Under the pieces are notes generated by a model. It was given only the letters and a program-made list of their open reading frames with translations, was not told where the DNA came from and did not search any database. Made by a program: the position numbers and the translations under genes. Positions 46,200 through 57,750 of a stretch of 64,000 bases of DNA are shown one piece after another. The stretch's first letter is position 1. Every line of letters starts with the position of its first letter. The stretch is from Gammaproteobacteria bacterium (lineage in GTDB: Bacteria; Pseudomonadota; Gammaproteobacteria; Xanthomonadales; SZUA-36): the NCBI GenBank assembly GCA_021772935.1, contig JAJFLA010000026.1:88612-152611 (forward strand). The letters are read 5' to 3'.

Positions 46200-46278
46200 A
46201 GAAATTCACTCCTGACAGTGATAGTGCGACTACAATATGTATGACGTATCTTAGTAGTCAACACAGGTTTCGAAGCCA

Positions 46279-47628
46279 ATGAGCCAAACCACCGTTATCC
46301 ATAATGCCCGGTTGGTCAATGAAGGCCAATTAACTGAATCTGATATTTTACTTAAAAACGGTCGGATCAAACAAATTGCAGCCCTCATACCCGCTCCGGT
46401 CGGGGCTGACGTCGTAGATGCCAATGGTCGCTACTTGCTACCGGGAATGGTCGATGACCAGGTACATTTCCGTGAGCCGGGCCTCACCCATAAAGGAAAT
46501 TTTTACTCTGAATCACGTGCCGCTATCGCTGGTGGTGTGACCAGTTACATGGAAATGCCCAACTCAATACCACCAACTACAAACGTTGAGCAGTTGGAAT
46601 GGAAGTACGCCCGTGCTGCGGAGACTTCAGCCGCAAATTTCGGCTTCTATTTCGGTGCCACCAATGACAACATTGATAACATCCGGGCACTCGACCCTTC
46701 ACTGACATGCGGTGTTAAGGTTTTTATGGGTGCGTCCACCGGTAACATGCTGGTCGACAATGAGTCGACGCTCGCAGCAATCTTCAGGGATTCGCCCGTA
46801 CTCATTGCAACCCATTGCGAATCCACCCCCATGATCATGGCTAACATCAAACGAGCCGCAACTAAGTACGGCAAGCATATCCCGGTCACTGAGCATGGCT
46901 TAATTCGCAGTGCTGAAGCCTGTTACGCTTCCAGTGAGTTAGCCGTTGCTCTAGCCAATCAATACCAGTCGCAATTACATGTGTTACACATATCAACTGC
47001 TCGTGAACTGGATCTGTTTGAAACGGGTCCTATCACCGGCAAAAACATTACCGCAGAGGCTTGTATTCACTTTCTGTATTTTGATGACTCACAATATGAG
47101 CAATACGGCAACCTGATTAAATGTAATCCTGCAATAAAAAGTGCAGCAGACCAGAGTGCGTTGATTGCAGCGATCAACGATGGCCGTTTGGATATTATCG
47201 CTACCGACCATGCGCCACATACGGCTGAAGAAAAAGCCGACAACAGCTATCTCTCGGCACCATCCGGCCTGCCTCTGGTGCAGGACGTATTGGTGGCCGC
47301 GCTGGAACTTGTTCACGATGGTAAGCTTGATTTACATACAGTTGTACAAGGTATTTGCCATAACCCCGCAAGACGCTTTAATGTCGTCGAGCGTGGTTTT
47401 ATCCGTGAGGGTTATCATGCCGACCTGGTTTTGATCGACATGAAGGGTTCAACGGAGGTCAGCCAAGCACGGGTACTTTCGCGTTGTGGCTGGTCACCTT
47501 TTGAAGGCCGTCGGTTCCGTAGCAGCATTGATGCTGTATGGGTCAACGGTGCATTAGCCTTCGACGGTCAGCGGGTGATTGAGCACGGGGCTGCCGAGCG
47601 GTTGCAGTTTAATCACCCAAAACGCTGA
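46279..47628 (+). CDS. pyrC: Dihydroorotase, type with DDQVH metal motif
   Basis: Amidohydrolase for pyrimidine synthesis (carbamoyl aspartate to dihydroorotate). The 449 residues contain VDDQVHFREPGLTHKGN, the carbamylated lysine in GVKVFMGASTGNM, THCES, HISTAREL and the catalytic ATDHAPHT. The usual HxH pair is QxH here, a form I associate with dihydroorotases of Bacteroidota, as is the FYFGATNDNIDNI segment. All other ligands look intact. It stands alone between yidD and fabI. Confidence 0.85.
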   Translation: MSQTTVIHNARLVNEGQLTESDILLKNGRIKQIAALIPAPVGADVVDANGRYLLPGMVDDQVHFREPGLTHKGNFYSESRAAIAGGVTSYMEMPNSIPPTTNVEQLEWKYARAAETSAANFGFYFGATNDNIDNIRALDPSLTCGVKVFMGASTGNMLVDNESTLAAIFRDSPVLIATHCESTPMIMANIKRAATKYGKHIPVTEHGLIRSAEACYASSELAVALANQYQSQLHVLHISTARELDLFETGPITGKNITAEACIHFLYFDDSQYEQYGNLIKCNPAIKSAADQSALIAAINDGRLDIIATDHAPHTAEEKADNSYLSAPSGLPLVQDVLVAALELVHDGKLDLHTVVQGICHNPARRFNVVERGFIREGYHADLVLIDMKGSTEVSQARVLSRCGWSPFEGRRFRSSIDAVWVNGALAFDGQRVIEHGAAERLQFNHPKR

Positions 47629-47709
47629 ACCAGCCTTTTGCTAAAAAGGAATTCTGCTGTTAACCTGCCATGCTTTTAATTAAACCTAGTCACTGAGAGA
47701 GAAACATCC

Positions 47710-48504
47710 ATGGGATTTTTGCAAGGAAAACGCGCACTGATCGTCGGTGTTGCCAGCAAACGTTCGATCGCCTGGGGCATTGCCGAGGCCATGCATCGAG
47801 AAGGCGCCGAGCTGGCTTTTACCTACCAGACTGAAAAACTGAAATCGCGGGTAGAACAGGTCGCCGAAGCGTGCGAGTCGGACATCATCATTCCATGTGA
47901 TGTAGCTTATGACGAACAAATCGAAGACACCTTCACACAACTCGGCAAATACTGGGATAGCTATGACATTCTCGTCCACGCAGTCGGTTTTGCCCCACGC
48001 GAGCAGTTGGTGGGTGATTATATTGACGCGGTGACTCGCGAAGGCTTTCAGATCGCCCACGATATCAGCTCTTACAGCTTTGCTGCGTTGGCCAAAGCTG
48101 GCCGTAGCATGATGAGCGGTCGCAATGGTGCCCTGTTGACTTTGACCTATATGGGCTCTGTAAGGGCTATGCCGAGTTATAACGTCATGGGCCTTGCCAA
48201 GGCCAGTCTCGAGGCCAATACGCGCTATATGGCACAAAGCCTTGGCCCTGAAGGGCACAGGGTTAACGCAATTTCTGCCGGACCGATCAAGACCCTGGCG
48301 GCCGCCGGCATTTCACAATTTAGAAAAATGCTTGATCACGTGCGGGGTACAGCACCGTTAAGAAGAACCGTTACCATAGAAGATGTCGGTAATGCTGCAG
48401 CATTCCTGTGCTCAGACCTCGCCGCAGGTATCACCGGTGAGATTACTTATGTCGATGCTGGCTATAATATTCTCGGTATGGCTGAGCTTGGAAGGGACGC
48501 CTGA
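47710..48504 (+). CDS. fabI: Enoyl-[acyl-carrier-protein] reductase (NADH)
   Basis: Last step of the fatty acid elongation cycle and the triclosan target. The 264-residue SDR protein has the modified NAD site [13 protein letters not shown] and the catalytic Tyr-x6-Tyr-x6-Lys set in [28 protein letters not shown] lies before the ATG. It is convergent with ppiD. Confidence 0.95.
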   Translation: MGFLQGKRALIVGVASKRSIAWGIAEAMHREGAELAFTYQTEKLKSRVEQVAEACESDIIIPCDVAYDEQIEDTFTQLGKYWDSYDILVHAVGFAPREQLVGDYIDAVTREGFQIAHDISSYSFAALAKAGRSMMSGRNGALLTLTYMGSVRAMPSYNVMGLAKASLEANTRYMAQSLGPEGHRVNAISAGPIKTLAAAGISQFRKMLDHVRGTAPLRRTVTIEDVGNAAAFLCSDLAAGITGEITYVDAGYNILGMAELGRDA

Positions 48505-48515
48505 AAAACACTTGC

Positions 48516-48539
48516 GGGGTGGATATCCATCTCCACCCT
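48516..48539. terminator. Possible two-way terminator between fabI and ppiD
   Basis: Hairpin GGGTGGA/TCCACCC (48517-48523 with 48532-48538) with an 8-base loop between two convergent stop codons. There is no T-run on either side, so support is weak. Confidence 0.35.
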
Positions 48540-48546
48540 GCTCCGG

Positions 48547-50475
48547 TTACTTAATCCGATCCTCAAACACCTCAATTTCTGCGCTCGCACGCAACTGACG
48601 CACCAATGCAGTAGCTTCCAGGCTGGCATTGGTATTGGCAATGATGCGCTCATACTGCTGCCGTTCAGGCGTTGCTAATGCTCCAGACTTCAGTTCACCG
48701 GCTTCAATTGAATCCAACTGAACCACCGCAAAACCGTTGCTGCTTGACAAAACGACTTGTACAGGTGCGTCTTCAGAAGGAGCCTGCAGGCCGAAAACTT
48801 CTTGCACCAGCATGACATCAGGCACAAATGAATTGCGTGTAATCTTTTCATGACGACCGTAGTCCAAACCGGATTCGGTAGCCAAAACCTCTAATTCACC
48901 AGCCCCACTCTGTAGTGCTGAAAGTAACTCCATGGCTTTGCTTTTTGCATTATCCCGAGCCAGGTTGTCACTCAAGTTTGTAATGATTTCATCACGGACT
49001 TCCTGCAAAGGGCTCAAAGCAACCGGTAGATGTTCCTTCAGTTTGATCATGACTAGCTGGTTCTCATCCAGGTTAACCGGATCGCTGACCGAACGCTGCA
49101 ACAACACCAGGTCGGAAAAAGCCGCGTCAACGACAGCAGGGTTGGCTGTAACACCCTCCTGCCCACCTGAGCGTGGGAACGGTCCGGCCAAGTTAACCGG
49201 CAGCCCTAAAACCATAGCCGCGCTTTCGAGCGTGGTCGGATCTTCATAGACCAGATCCACGAGCCGGTCTGCCTGCTCGAGAAACGCGCGGGCCGCGTTA
49301 TCTTCCTCAAACTCTGTGACAAGCGTCATCCGAGCCTCTTCAAAACTCTGGCCGACGGATTCGCGTATCTCTTGCAGCTGAATTACGTGCCAGCCAAACC
49401 CGGTTTGTACAGGTTCAGAAACCGGCGCTTCCATCGACAATTCATACATGGCATTCTCAAATGCCTTTACCATCACTCCCGACTCGACCCAACCAAGGTC
49501 ACCACCGTCAGCTGCAGAACCCTGGTCCTGCGAATTTTCTTTCGCCAGCGTGGCAAAATCTTCACCGTCGCGAGCCCGCTTTGACAGGTCTTCAGCAGTC
49601 TGCCGTGCAGTTTCTATGTCGCCCTCACCAGCGTCGGCTGCGACTGTTATCAGAATATGTGCAACCTGTCGCTGCTCTGGGCTGACAAAACGAGCCTTTT
49701 GTGCTTCAAACTGTTCCCGCAGCATGTCTTCTTCAGGTGGTAAGCCAACAGGCAGCAAGGCCGAATCCAGCTCAATATATTCAATAATCACCTGCTCCTC
49801 AGACTGATACTGTTCAGTGTGCGAGTCATACCATGCAACGATTTCCTCTTCACTGAACTCCGGTACTACTTCAGGGTTTTCAGTCGGCACCATAACTGCG
49901 CTAAAAGTTCTGCTTTGACCAAGCAAAGCGACAAACTCTTTCAATTCGGCAGGCGTTGCTATACTGCTGGCGGCAATGTTCCTGGGCATCTGGTTGACAA
50001 TGAACTGTGAACGCATCTCGTTTTGAAATTGTTTTGGAGACAATCCCTGTGTGATCAACCTGCTTTGATATACATCGACATTGAACTGACCTTCAATTTG
50101 GAAGGCTGGTATCCCGCGAATTTCCTCAGCCAGGGTTTCGTCATCGACATCAAGCCCCATCAACTGTGCAGCCTGGGTAATTAGTTCCTCGTCGATAAGG
50201 CTATCAAGGTGTTTTCTGCGACTACTCAACTGATCGAACTGCACCGGATCATACTCGGCACCCATAATGGACTGCATACGCCTGCGGTAGTTTGAGAAGC
50301 TTTGGTTGAAATCATTAACTGTGATTTCCGTTTCGTTGACCCTCACAACGATATTCCCACTACTTGAGGTGAAATATTGGTTTACACCTACCAGTGCAAA
50401 AGGAACAACCAGAATACCCAGGATGGTGAAGGCAAGAACGCCGGTGAGCCTTTCACGAATGGATTGAAGAACCAT
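48547..50475 (-). CDS. ppiD: Periplasmic folding chaperone PpiD (SurA_N and PPIC domains)
   Basis: Inner-membrane-anchored chaperone at the Sec translocon exit. The 642 residues from ATG 50475 (AAAGG 9 bases upstream) have one N-terminal helix (VLAFTILGILVVPFALVGVN), a SurA_N-like helical domain (residues about 30-190), a parvulin PPIC domain (about 265-355, QVAHILITVA and DGGDLGWVESG), and a long C-terminal SurA-like part. It follows lon-hupB, as in many Gammaproteobacteria, but with two tRNAs in between. Confidence 0.9.
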   Translation of the reverse strand: MVLQSIRERLTGVLAFTILGILVVPFALVGVNQYFTSSSGNIVVRVNETEITVNDFNQSFSNYRRRMQSIMGAEYDPVQFDQLSSRRKHLDSLIDEELITQAAQLMGLDVDDETLAEEIRGIPAFQIEGQFNVDVYQSRLITQGLSPKQFQNEMRSQFIVNQMPRNIAASSIATPAELKEFVALLGQSRTFSAVMVPTENPEVVPEFSEEEIVAWYDSHTEQYQSEEQVIIEYIELDSALLPVGLPPEEDMLREQFEAQKARFVSPEQRQVAHILITVAADAGEGDIETARQTAEDLSKRARDGEDFATLAKENSQDQGSAADGGDLGWVESGVMVKAFENAMYELSMEAPVSEPVQTGFGWHVIQLQEIRESVGQSFEEARMTLVTEFEEDNAARAFLEQADRLVDLVYEDPTTLESAAMVLGLPVNLAGPFPRSGGQEGVTANPAVVDAAFSDLVLLQRSVSDPVNLDENQLVMIKLKEHLPVALSPLQEVRDEIITNLSDNLARDNAKSKAMELLSALQSGAGELEVLATESGLDYGRHEKITRNSFVPDVMLVQEVFGLQAPSEDAPVQVVLSSSNGFAVVQLDSIEAGELKSGALATPERQQYERIIANTNASLEATALVRQLRASAEIEVFEDRIK

Positions 50476-50545
50476 GGTTAACAACCTTTCAAATTATAAA
50501 AGCAGATAAGAAAAAGGCGCCTGGAAGGCGCCCTTGTCTTACATA

Positions 50546-50622
50546 TGGCGGAGTGGACGGGACTCGAACCCGCGACCCTCGGCGTGACAGGCCGATATTC
50601 TAACCAACTGAACTACCACTCC
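50546..50622 (-). tRNA. tRNA-Asp (anticodon GTC)
   Basis: Cloverleaf with acceptor GGAGTGG/CCACTCC, anticodon loop CTGTCAC and encoded CCA. Confidence 0.96.
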
Positions 50623-50630
50623 ACGTACAT

Positions 50631-50706
50631 TGGTGGGTGCTGACGGGCTCGAACCGCCGACCCTCGCCTTGTAAGGGCGATGCTCTCCCAACTGAGCTAA
50701 GCACCC
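50631..50706 (-). tRNA. tRNA-Val (anticodon TAC)
   Basis: Cloverleaf with acceptor GGGTGCT/AGCACCC, anticodon loop CTTACAA and encoded CCA. It is 8 bp upstream of tRNA-Asp and probably on the same transcript. Confidence 0.96.
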
Positions 50707-50721
50707 CCGTTCGAAGGCGCG

Positions 50722-50994
50722 CTAGTTTACGGCATCCTTCAATGCTTTACCAGCCTTGAATGAAGGATTGTTTGATGCCTTGATCTGAATAGTTTCACCG
50801 GTACGCGGGTTACGTCCATTACGTGCTTCACGGTGCTTAACAGCGAAGGTACCAAAACCAACCATGGACACTGAACCGCCTCCTTTCAGTGCGTTAGTTA
50901 TCGCAGCAGTAAACCCGTCGAGGGCCCGACCAGCGTCTGCTTTACTCAAACCAGAATCGGTTGCAATTGCATCAATTAGCTCAGATTTATTCAT
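50722..50994 (-). CDS. hupB: DNA-binding protein HU-beta
   Basis: The 90-residue nucleoid protein starts [21 protein letters not shown] at ATG 50994 (seven further in-frame upstream codons are not conserved). It has the [22 protein letters not shown] arm with the intercalating Pro, then the C-terminal helix. It lies between lon and ppiD, the standard place. Confidence 0.95.
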   Translation of the reverse strand: MNKSELIDAIATDSGLSKADAGRALDGFTAAITNALKGGGSVSMVGFGTFAVKHREARNGRNPRTGETIQIKASNNPSFKAGKALKDAVN

Positions 50995-51390
50995 ATATGC
51001 ACTCCATTTTTTCAAGTGTCGATTGTTGGTGGTGAAGACTTGTGCACGACCTTCAGCGTCTAACCCTCACTGAAAAATCCGCCGGTTGCGTGAGTTGACT
51101 AAACTCACGCAAGACCTTACAAATCAAGGCCTGCAAGCCGAATGACCATGTTAATACACGACTCATCTATGGCGCAATAAGAATTAATCAATAAGACGAT
51201 TTTTTGCTTTAGTATTTACGTCCAAGCGATTCATTTGGCAGACAACATCAGTTTTTAACCAAATTAAAAAAAAATCCATTCTGGGGAAAATAACATTATC
51301 AGAGCTGGTCGAGGGCTCTTAATGTTTGTCAGATGACACAAAACCGGTTACCTTACGATTGACAGGTCGCATCACACCTCGCCTAATTCG
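50995..51390. other. Intergenic region between lon and hupB
   Basis: About 395 bp without a gene, expected to hold the lon 3' end signals and hupB promoters. A hairpin CATTA-(tc)-AGAGC-n9-GCTCT-TAATG lies at 51294-51324, and an A-rich run at 51263-51274 gives T residues on the minus strand about 20 bp further on. It may end lon transcription, but the hairpin and T-run are not adjacent. Confidence 0.45.
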
Positions 51391-53844
51391 TTAATGCGGC
51401 CGGGTCTCTTTCTCAGCAGCCTCCGTCAATGACGTTTTAGCCTCCACGGTTAGTGGTAAGGGCTTTGGTAGTTCAACCAATGCTATCGCAAGCACTTCGT
51501 CGATGGTGGATACCGGGTGTATTTTCAATTTACGCAAAATATTTTTCGGTATCTCCGCCAGGTCTTTCTCGTTATCAGCAGGAATAATAACGGTCTCAAT
51601 ACCACCACGATGTGCGGCTAGCAATTTTTCCTTCAAACCCCCAATCGGCAGGACCGTTCCACGCAGCGTAATTTCACCCGTCATCGCAACCGAGGCATGA
51701 ACTGGAATTTTGGTCAAGGCAGACACCAACGCCGTACACATGCCAACTCCCGCACTTGGACCGTCTTTGGGTGTCGCACCTTCAGGGACATGAACATGCG
51801 CATCAAGTTTCTGATAGAACTCCGGCTCTATCCCTAGTGCCTCTGCCCTGCTCCTGACCACCGTCATGGCGGCCTGGATCGATTCTTTCATCACATCACC
51901 AAGCTGACCAGTTTGCTCCAGCCTGCCCTTGCCCGGCACCAGCATCGATTCAATATGGAGTAGTTCCCCGCCCACCTGGGTCCATGCAAGACCGGTCACC
52001 TGGCCAATTGCATTACTTTCCTCTGCCAGACCGTAACGGAACTGTCTTACACCGAGGTAGGATTCCAGGTTACGTGCCGAAACCGATACCATGTGGGCCT
52101 TTTTACCCAAAGCCAGTTTTTTAACCACCTTTCGGCAGATCTTGGCGATTTCCCTCTCCATGTTACGTACACCGGATTCACGTGTGTAATAACGCACGAT
52201 ATCAACCAGTACCTGATCACTGATTTGTATTTCTTTTTCCTGCAAACCATGTTGTTCCATTTGTTTGGGCAACAAATACTTACTTGCAATATGCAGTTTT
52301 TCATCCTCCGTATAGCCAGGGATACGAATAACCTCCATACGATCAAGCAACGGAGCAGGAATATTGAGAGAGTTAGCCGTAGCCACAAACATTACGTCTG
52401 ACAAATCAAAATCCACTTCCAGATAGTGATCATTGAAGGCATGATTTTGTTCCGGATCCAAGACCTCCAGCAGTGCGGACGAAGGATCACCACGAAAGTC
52501 CATTGACATTTTGTCCAACTCATCAAGCATGAATAGCGGATTGCGTGTACCCACCTTGGCCATATTTTGTAAAACACGCCCTGGCATGGAACCAATATAA
52601 GTACGCCGGTGACCGCGGATTTCGGCTTCATCACGCACACCACCGAGTGACATACGTACAAATTTACGACCTGTTGCCCGTGCAATGGAACGACCCAGGC
52701 TGGTCTTGCCCACACCTGGCGGTCCGACCAGACACAAAATGGGACCTTTCATGGCCCTGACACGCTGCTGTACAGCCAGATACTCAAGAATGCGTTCCTT
52801 GACCTTCTCAAGTCCGTAGTGATCCGCTTCGAGAATGTCCTCTGCCTCCACCAGGTTTTTGCGAATACGACTGCGTTTCTTCCACGGCACATTCAGTATC
52901 CAGTCAATATAATTCCTGACAACCGTTGCTTCGGCTGACATCGGCGACATCATCTTCAGTTTATTAAGCTCAGAAGTGGTCTTTTTCTTGGCCTCCTTGC
53001 TCATACCGGCTTTTTCGACACGGTGGGTCAACTCATCCATATCATTTGGCGCATCATCCATGTCGCCTAATTCTTTCTGGATAGCCTTCATTTGCTCGTT
53101 GAGGTAATACTCCCGTTGGCTTTTTTCCATCTGAGTTTTGACCCGACCACGGATACGTTTCTCTAACTGCAAGACCTCGATTTCACCCTCAACCAGACCC
53201 ATCAACCTTTCCATGCGTTCAGCTACATCGCCCATTTCCAACAACGACTGCTTCTCATCAAGCCGGATGCTTAAATGCGCAGCTACCGTATCGGCGAGGC
53301 GGCTTGGGTCTTCAATACCGGCCAATGTGGTTAATAATTCGGGTGGGATTTTTCGGTTAAGTTTGACATATTGTTCAAATAAGGACACCAGCGAACGCAT
53401 GATCACATCGAGTTCCTGATCGCTTCGGCTTTCATCAACCGGAAGCATGTCCCACCAGGCTTCAAAATAGCCATTTTCATCAATAAAACTCTTGATCTTA
53501 ACCCTTTCACCGCCCTCTACCAGCACCTTGGTAGTGCCATCAGGTAATTTCAGTAGCTGCAAAACGGTGGCCAGTGTGCCTACATCAAAAAGGTCGGCTT
53601 CAGTCGGCTCATCAATTTCCGCACTACGCTGGGTAACCAGCACAATACGTTTGTCTATATTCATCGACTGATCAAGCGCAAGAATGGAACGATCACGCCC
53701 GACAAACAACGGTATCACCATGTGGGGATAAACCACCACATCGCGCAACGACAGTACCGGTGTGGGTTGCATACTCCCTTTCTGCTCAAGCTCAAGTGGC
53801 TCGGTGCTTACTGCTTCGGGCTTTGGCGTATCGGACTTGGCCAT
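51391..53844 (-). CDS. lon: ATP-dependent protease Lon
   Basis: Cytoplasmic AAA+ serine protease for misfolded and regulatory proteins. The 817 residues have an N-terminal substrate domain, Walker [12 protein letters not shown], Walker B FMLDELDK, and the Ser-Lys protease dyad in [11 protein letters not shown] and [14 protein letters not shown]. Of two adjacent ATGs, 53844 has the better spacing from AAGGA. It follows clpX. Confidence 0.96.
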   Translation of the reverse strand: MAKSDTPKPEAVSTEPLELEQKGSMQPTPVLSLRDVVVYPHMVIPLFVGRDRSILALDQSMNIDKRIVLVTQRSAEIDEPTEADLFDVGTLATVLQLLKLPDGTTKVLVEGGERVKIKSFIDENGYFEAWWDMLPVDESRSDQELDVIMRSLVSLFEQYVKLNRKIPPELLTTLAGIEDPSRLADTVAAHLSIRLDEKQSLLEMGDVAERMERLMGLVEGEIEVLQLEKRIRGRVKTQMEKSQREYYLNEQMKAIQKELGDMDDAPNDMDELTHRVEKAGMSKEAKKKTTSELNKLKMMSPMSAEATVVRNYIDWILNVPWKKRSRIRKNLVEAEDILEADHYGLEKVKERILEYLAVQQRVRAMKGPILCLVGPPGVGKTSLGRSIARATGRKFVRMSLGGVRDEAEIRGHRRTYIGSMPGRVLQNMAKVGTRNPLFMLDELDKMSMDFRGDPSSALLEVLDPEQNHAFNDHYLEVDFDLSDVMFVATANSLNIPAPLLDRMEVIRIPGYTEDEKLHIASKYLLPKQMEQHGLQEKEIQISDQVLVDIVRYYTRESGVRNMEREIAKICRKVVKKLALGKKAHMVSVSARNLESYLGVRQFRYGLAEESNAIGQVTGLAWTQVGGELLHIESMLVPGKGRLEQTGQLGDVMKESIQAAMTVVRSRAEALGIEPEFYQKLDAHVHVPEGATPKDGPSAGVGMCTALVSALTKIPVHASVAMTGEITLRGTVLPIGGLKEKLLAAHRGGIETVIIPADNEKDLAEIPKNILRKLKIHPVSTIDEVLAIALVELPKPLPLTVEAKTSLTEAAEKETRPH

Positions 53845-53874
53845 CATATTCCTTATCAATTTTGTCGGTTAAGC

Positions 53875-53903
53875 ATATCAGTTTGTAAAAACCAGCGTGT
53901 CAA
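53875..53903 (-). promoter_or_regulatory. Sigma-70-type promoter of lon
   Basis: On the minus strand TTGACA (53898-53903), a 17-base spacer and TGATAT (53875-53880) lie about 31 bp upstream of the lon start codon. The -35 is a perfect match; the -10 is weak. No heat-shock (sigma-32) consensus was seen. Confidence 0.55.
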
Positions 53904-54088
53904 AACAAATCAGAGGTTCCTTAGCTCAGGGCGGGTTGTGTCTTAAGTTGATAAGGGCAAATATGGGCTCAGGATTGGAAAAATCAATGTTTTATTACAG
54001 GAAGTGCGATACTTCGCCAAGAGCCCAGATGTCAAAGATGAAAGCAGGCGATAGCTGGAAGCTCCCTAGAGACTGGCTTCGATTGAAT

Positions 54089-55360
54089 TTACTCGCCCGA
54101 AGCTGATTTACTGGGCATGTTCTCATAAAGTATAAACGGCTCTGACTCACCTTCGATGACACTTTCATCGACTACGACCTTGGAAACATTTTCCAATGAA
54201 GGCAGTTCATACATGCTGTTGAGTAATGTGCTTTCCAGAATGGTGCGAAGACCGCGTGCACCCGTTTTGCGGGCCATGGCGCGCCGGGCGATTGCCTGTA
54301 ATGCCTCTTCGCGGATATCCAACTCCGATCCTTCCATAGAAAACAACTGCTGGTATTGTTTGACCAGAGCGTTCTTGGGCTCGATCAAAATACGCACCAA
54401 GGCGGTTTCGTCCAATTCCTGGAGTGTAGCAACGACCGGTAAACGACCAACAAATTCGGGGATCAGACCGTACTTAACCAGGTCTTCAGGTTCAACATCA
54501 AGCAGCAGTTTACCAATGTTTTCCTCGTCTTTCTGGCTGCGTACTTCTGCTGAAAAACCGATGCCAGAGGCAGAAGACCGGGATTGAATAACTTTTTCAA
54601 GACCTGAAAACGCACCACCGCAGATAAACAGTATCTGACCCGTATCAACTTGCAGAAACTCCTGCTGCGGGTGTTTGCGGCCACCTTGTGGTGGTACCGA
54701 GGCGATGGTGCCCTCTATCAGTTTCAACAGAGCTTGTTGTACCCCTTCACCGGAGACGTCACGGGTAATGGAAGGGTTCTCTGCCTTACGTGAGACTTTG
54801 TCAATTTCATCGATATAAACGATGCCTGTCTGCGCCTTTTCAACATCGTAGTCACATTTCTGCAGTAATTTCTGAATGATGTTTTCAACATCTTCACCAA
54901 CGTAACCGGCTTCGGTCAGGGTGGTTGCATCCGCGATCGTAAATGGAACATCCAACATCCTGGCCAAAGTTTCGGCCAACAGGGTTTTACCGGATCCGGT
55001 TGGACCAATCAACAGAATATTACTCTTGGCCAGCTCTACATCATCTTTTGAGCGTTGCGGTTCAAGCCGTTTGTAGTGGTTGTAAACAGCGACAGAAAGT
55101 ACTTTCTTGGCGTGCTGTTGGCCAATGACAAAATCATCCAGAAAGGCATGTATATCTTTGGGTGTAGGTAGTTGCTCACGCTCGCCTGCGTTGACTTCAT
55201 CCAACTCCTCTCGAATGATATCGTTACAAAGCTCAACGCATTCATCACAAATATAAACACTGGGTCCGGCAATTAGCTTGCGAACCTCGTGTTGACTCTT
55301 TCCGCAGAAAGAGCAGTAAAGAATTTTGCCATCCGCACTTGTGTTTTCTTGATCGCTCAT
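54089..55360 (-). CDS. clpX: ATP-dependent Clp protease ATP-binding subunit ClpX
   Basis: AAA+ unfoldase feeding ClpP. The 423 residues have the N-terminal zinc-binding domain ([11 protein letters not shown]...CDECVELC), Walker A GPTGSGKT, Walker B VYIDEIDK and the ClpP-docking IGF-type loop in the middle ([11 protein letters not shown]). It follows clpP by 33 bp. Confidence 0.97.
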   Translation of the reverse strand: MSDQENTSADGKILYCSFCGKSQHEVRKLIAGPSVYICDECVELCNDIIREELDEVNAGEREQLPTPKDIHAFLDDFVIGQQHAKKVLSVAVYNHYKRLEPQRSKDDVELAKSNILLIGPTGSGKTLLAETLARMLDVPFTIADATTLTEAGYVGEDVENIIQKLLQKCDYDVEKAQTGIVYIDEIDKVSRKAENPSITRDVSGEGVQQALLKLIEGTIASVPPQGGRKHPQQEFLQVDTGQILFICGGAFSGLEKVIQSRSSASGIGFSAEVRSQKDEENIGKLLLDVEPEDLVKYGLIPEFVGRLPVVATLQELDETALVRILIEPKNALVKQYQQLFSMEGSELDIREEALQAIARRAMARKTGARGLRTILESTLLNSMYELPSLENVSKVVVDESVIEGESEPFILYENMPSKSASGE

Positions 55361-55393
55361 TTCACTTTATCCAGCATCCTGCGGAAAATACTA

Positions 55394-56020
55394 CTATTTT
55401 TTACCGCCGGAGTCATCCTTTCGACTATCAATCAGTTCATCGATCAGACCATATTCTTTTGCCTCGACCGGGCCCATGAAGTTATCACGCTCGGTATCAG
55501 CCGCAATGGTTTCAACAGACTGCCCACTGTGCAATGCCAGCAAATCATTCAACTGTGAGCGTATTTTGAGGATTTCGCGAGTGTGAATTTCGATGTCAGT
55601 AGCCTGGCCCTGGTAGCCACCCAACGGCTGATGGATCATCACCCTCGAGTGTGGCAGACAAAACCGTTTGCCCTTGGCGCCTGCTGTGAGCAGCAGCGCA
55701 CCCATGCTGGCAGCCTGCCCGACACACATGGTACTGACGTCCGGCTTGATAAACTGCATGGTGTCATAAATAGCCAGACCCGCACTGACTGAGCCGCCGG
55801 GACTGTTGATATACAAACTGATATCCTTGTCCGGGTTTTCCGATTCAAGAAACAACATCTGGGCCACAATCACATTGGCCGTGTGGTCATCAACCGGACC
55901 AACAAGAAAAATTACACGTTCTTTGAGCAGGCGCGAATAGATGTCATAGGCACGTTCGCCACGTGAAGTCTGTTCTACTACCATGGGTACGAGATTCAAA
56001 GCACGTGTTTCGCTATTCAT
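55394..56020 (-). CDS. clpP: ATP-dependent Clp protease proteolytic subunit ClpP
   Basis: Serine protease tetradecamer. Catalytic Ser in [11 protein letters not shown], His in [11 protein letters not shown] and Asp in the TERDNFM region; 208 residues. Two bases separate it from the tig stop codon, so the tig-clpP-clpX operon is tight. Confidence 0.97.
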   Translation of the reverse strand: MNSETRALNLVPMVVEQTSRGERAYDIYSRLLKERVIFLVGPVDDHTANVIVAQMLFLESENPDKDISLYINSPGGSVSAGLAIYDTMQFIKPDVSTMCVGQAASMGALLLTAGAKGKRFCLPHSRVMIHQPLGGYQGQATDIEIHTREILKIRSQLNDLLALHSGQSVETIAADTERDNFMGPVEAKEYGLIDELIDSRKDDSGGKK

Positions 56021-56022
56021 AT

Positions 56023-57330
56023 TTACTGGCCTGCCGCCTGTGTTGCTGCATTGATGGCTTCCTGAAAACCCATCGGTATATCTGTCACTTTAGCGTTATT
56101 AACAACCCAGTCAACCACCTGGTTCTCCAACACCGAGTTTTCCACTGCCTGCAACATAGCTTGATCACTATAATACATCTGCACAACTTCACTCGGCTCT
56201 TCATAGGTCTGGGCGATTTCTTCGATGGCTTCGCGTACCTTGGAGCCATCGATGACGATCTCGTTCTGTCGTGCCAGTTCACCCAACAACAAGCCGCTAC
56301 GAACACGCTTTCTGGCAGGGTCCCTGAAGTGATCCAACATGGCTTCTGTGACTTCGATCTCGGCTCCACGCAACATCTGTTGCAACATCGTGTGGGCTTC
56401 ATTGCTAACGATGCTTTCGGGGACTTCCAGATCTTCGTGCATTTCCAGCAGACGATCGGCCAGTTGTGTTTTAAGTTGTGTATTGATTGCCTGGGCCAGT
56501 TCACGCTCCAGGTTACTGCGAATTTCTACTTTGAGATCTTCCGCATCACCGCTGGCAACACCAAATGACTTGGTAAACTCCTCGTCAATCTCCGGCAACG
56601 TACCTTCCTGAACCTTACTTAAGGTGAGTGTAATCTCGGCCTTCTTGCCTGCCAGTACTGGCTCACGATAGTCAGTCGGGAATGTCAGTTTGACATCTTT
56701 TTCATCATCCGCAGACATTTTCCGGACCACCTTTTCCATCTCATCGAAGCCGGACTCACCCAGGATAATTGCCAACCGGTGTTTGCCTTTTTCTGGCACC
56801 CGGCCTTCGTCGGTGTTTGCTATATATTCAACCAGTGCCTGATCACCGTCTACCGGCTTACGATCAACATCGGTCCAATTGATACGTTGCTTTTTCAGTG
56901 TCTCAAGCATTTCGGCAACATCATCATCGGTCACACTTACTTCCGGTCGGTCAATGGAAATATCGGCAATGTTAATTGGACCCAACTCTGGATAAGTTTC
57001 AATGATCGCATTGAACTCAAGGCCAGAGTCGTCATCGAGTACCGGAGCCTCTTCAAGTCTTGGATTCGCCACAATACGTAATGATTCCTGCTCGATAGCT
57101 TGTTGTAACGAAGCTTGTGCGGTTTGTTGGATAACTTCCTGCTTAGCCTGCGGACCATAACGCTGCTTTAATACACTGAATGGAATGCGACCGGGGCGAA
57201 AACCTTTGAGCTTGACCTGCTTGCCAATTTCACGCAATCGTGCATCTATCTGCTTCCTAATTTCTTCGCCAGGAACCTGGATTTTTAGCCGTGTTTCTAC
57301 GCTACTGATATTTTCAACTGAGACTTGCAT
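56023..57330 (-). CDS. tig: Trigger factor
   Basis: Ribosome-bound folding chaperone with prolyl isomerase activity. The start [21 protein letters not shown] at 57330 gives 435 residues, as in E. coli. Domains: ribosome-binding N-domain with [12 protein letters not shown]-type isomerase (about 160-245, [19 protein letters not shown]) and the long helical C-domain. The frame continues upstream across tRNA-Leu, which is not coding. AGAGG lies about 12 bases before the ATG. Confidence 0.95.
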   Translation of the reverse strand: MQVSVENISSVETRLKIQVPGEEIRKQIDARLREIGKQVKLKGFRPGRIPFSVLKQRYGPQAKQEVIQQTAQASLQQAIEQESLRIVANPRLEEAPVLDDDSGLEFNAIIETYPELGPINIADISIDRPEVSVTDDDVAEMLETLKKQRINWTDVDRKPVDGDQALVEYIANTDEGRVPEKGKHRLAIILGESGFDEMEKVVRKMSADDEKDVKLTFPTDYREPVLAGKKAEITLTLSKVQEGTLPEIDEEFTKSFGVASGDAEDLKVEIRSNLERELAQAINTQLKTQLADRLLEMHEDLEVPESIVSNEAHTMLQQMLRGAEIEVTEAMLDHFRDPARKRVRSGLLLGELARQNEIVIDGSKVREAIEEIAQTYEEPSEVVQMYYSDQAMLQAVENSVLENQVVDWVVNNAKVTDIPMGFQEAINAATQAAGQ

Positions 57331-57386
57331 GAATCGTGTCAACCTCTTGGTGAATTCTTGTCGTGCCGACCGTGGCGAGTAAACAA

Positions 57387-57471
<85 letters not shown>

Positions 57472-57509
57472 TAAATGTTATCCGAACTGATATCCCGTCA
57501 GGAACAAAT

Positions 57510-57585
57510 TGGTGGGCCATCTAGGACTCGAACCTAGAACCAATAGATTAAGAGTCTACTGCTCTGCCAATTGAGCTAATGGCCC
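57510..57585 (-). tRNA. tRNA-Lys (anticodon CTT)
   Basis: Acceptor GGGCCAT/ATGGCCC, anticodon loop CTCTTAA (CTT), encoded CCA. The CTT isoacceptor is less usual than TTT, which must be elsewhere in the genome. Confidence 0.94.
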
Positions 57586-57621
57586 GTTAGCCAATGCGGA
57601 CACTAAGATCCGCTTCAAATA

Positions 57622-57698
57622 TGGGGTGGACGATGGGGCTCGAACCCACGACCGCCGGAATCACAATCCGGAGCTCTACCAACTGAGCTACGCCCACC
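57622..57698 (-). tRNA. tRNA-His (anticodon GTG)
   Basis: Acceptor GTGGGCG pairs with CGTCCAC, and an extra 5' G (57698) faces discriminator C, the histidine identity pair. Anticodon loop TTGTGAT; CCA is encoded. Confidence 0.95.
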
Positions 57699-57750
57699 AT
57701 TGTTACTATCTGCCCAACCCAATATAGCACCTGATGGTCAAACCATTCAG

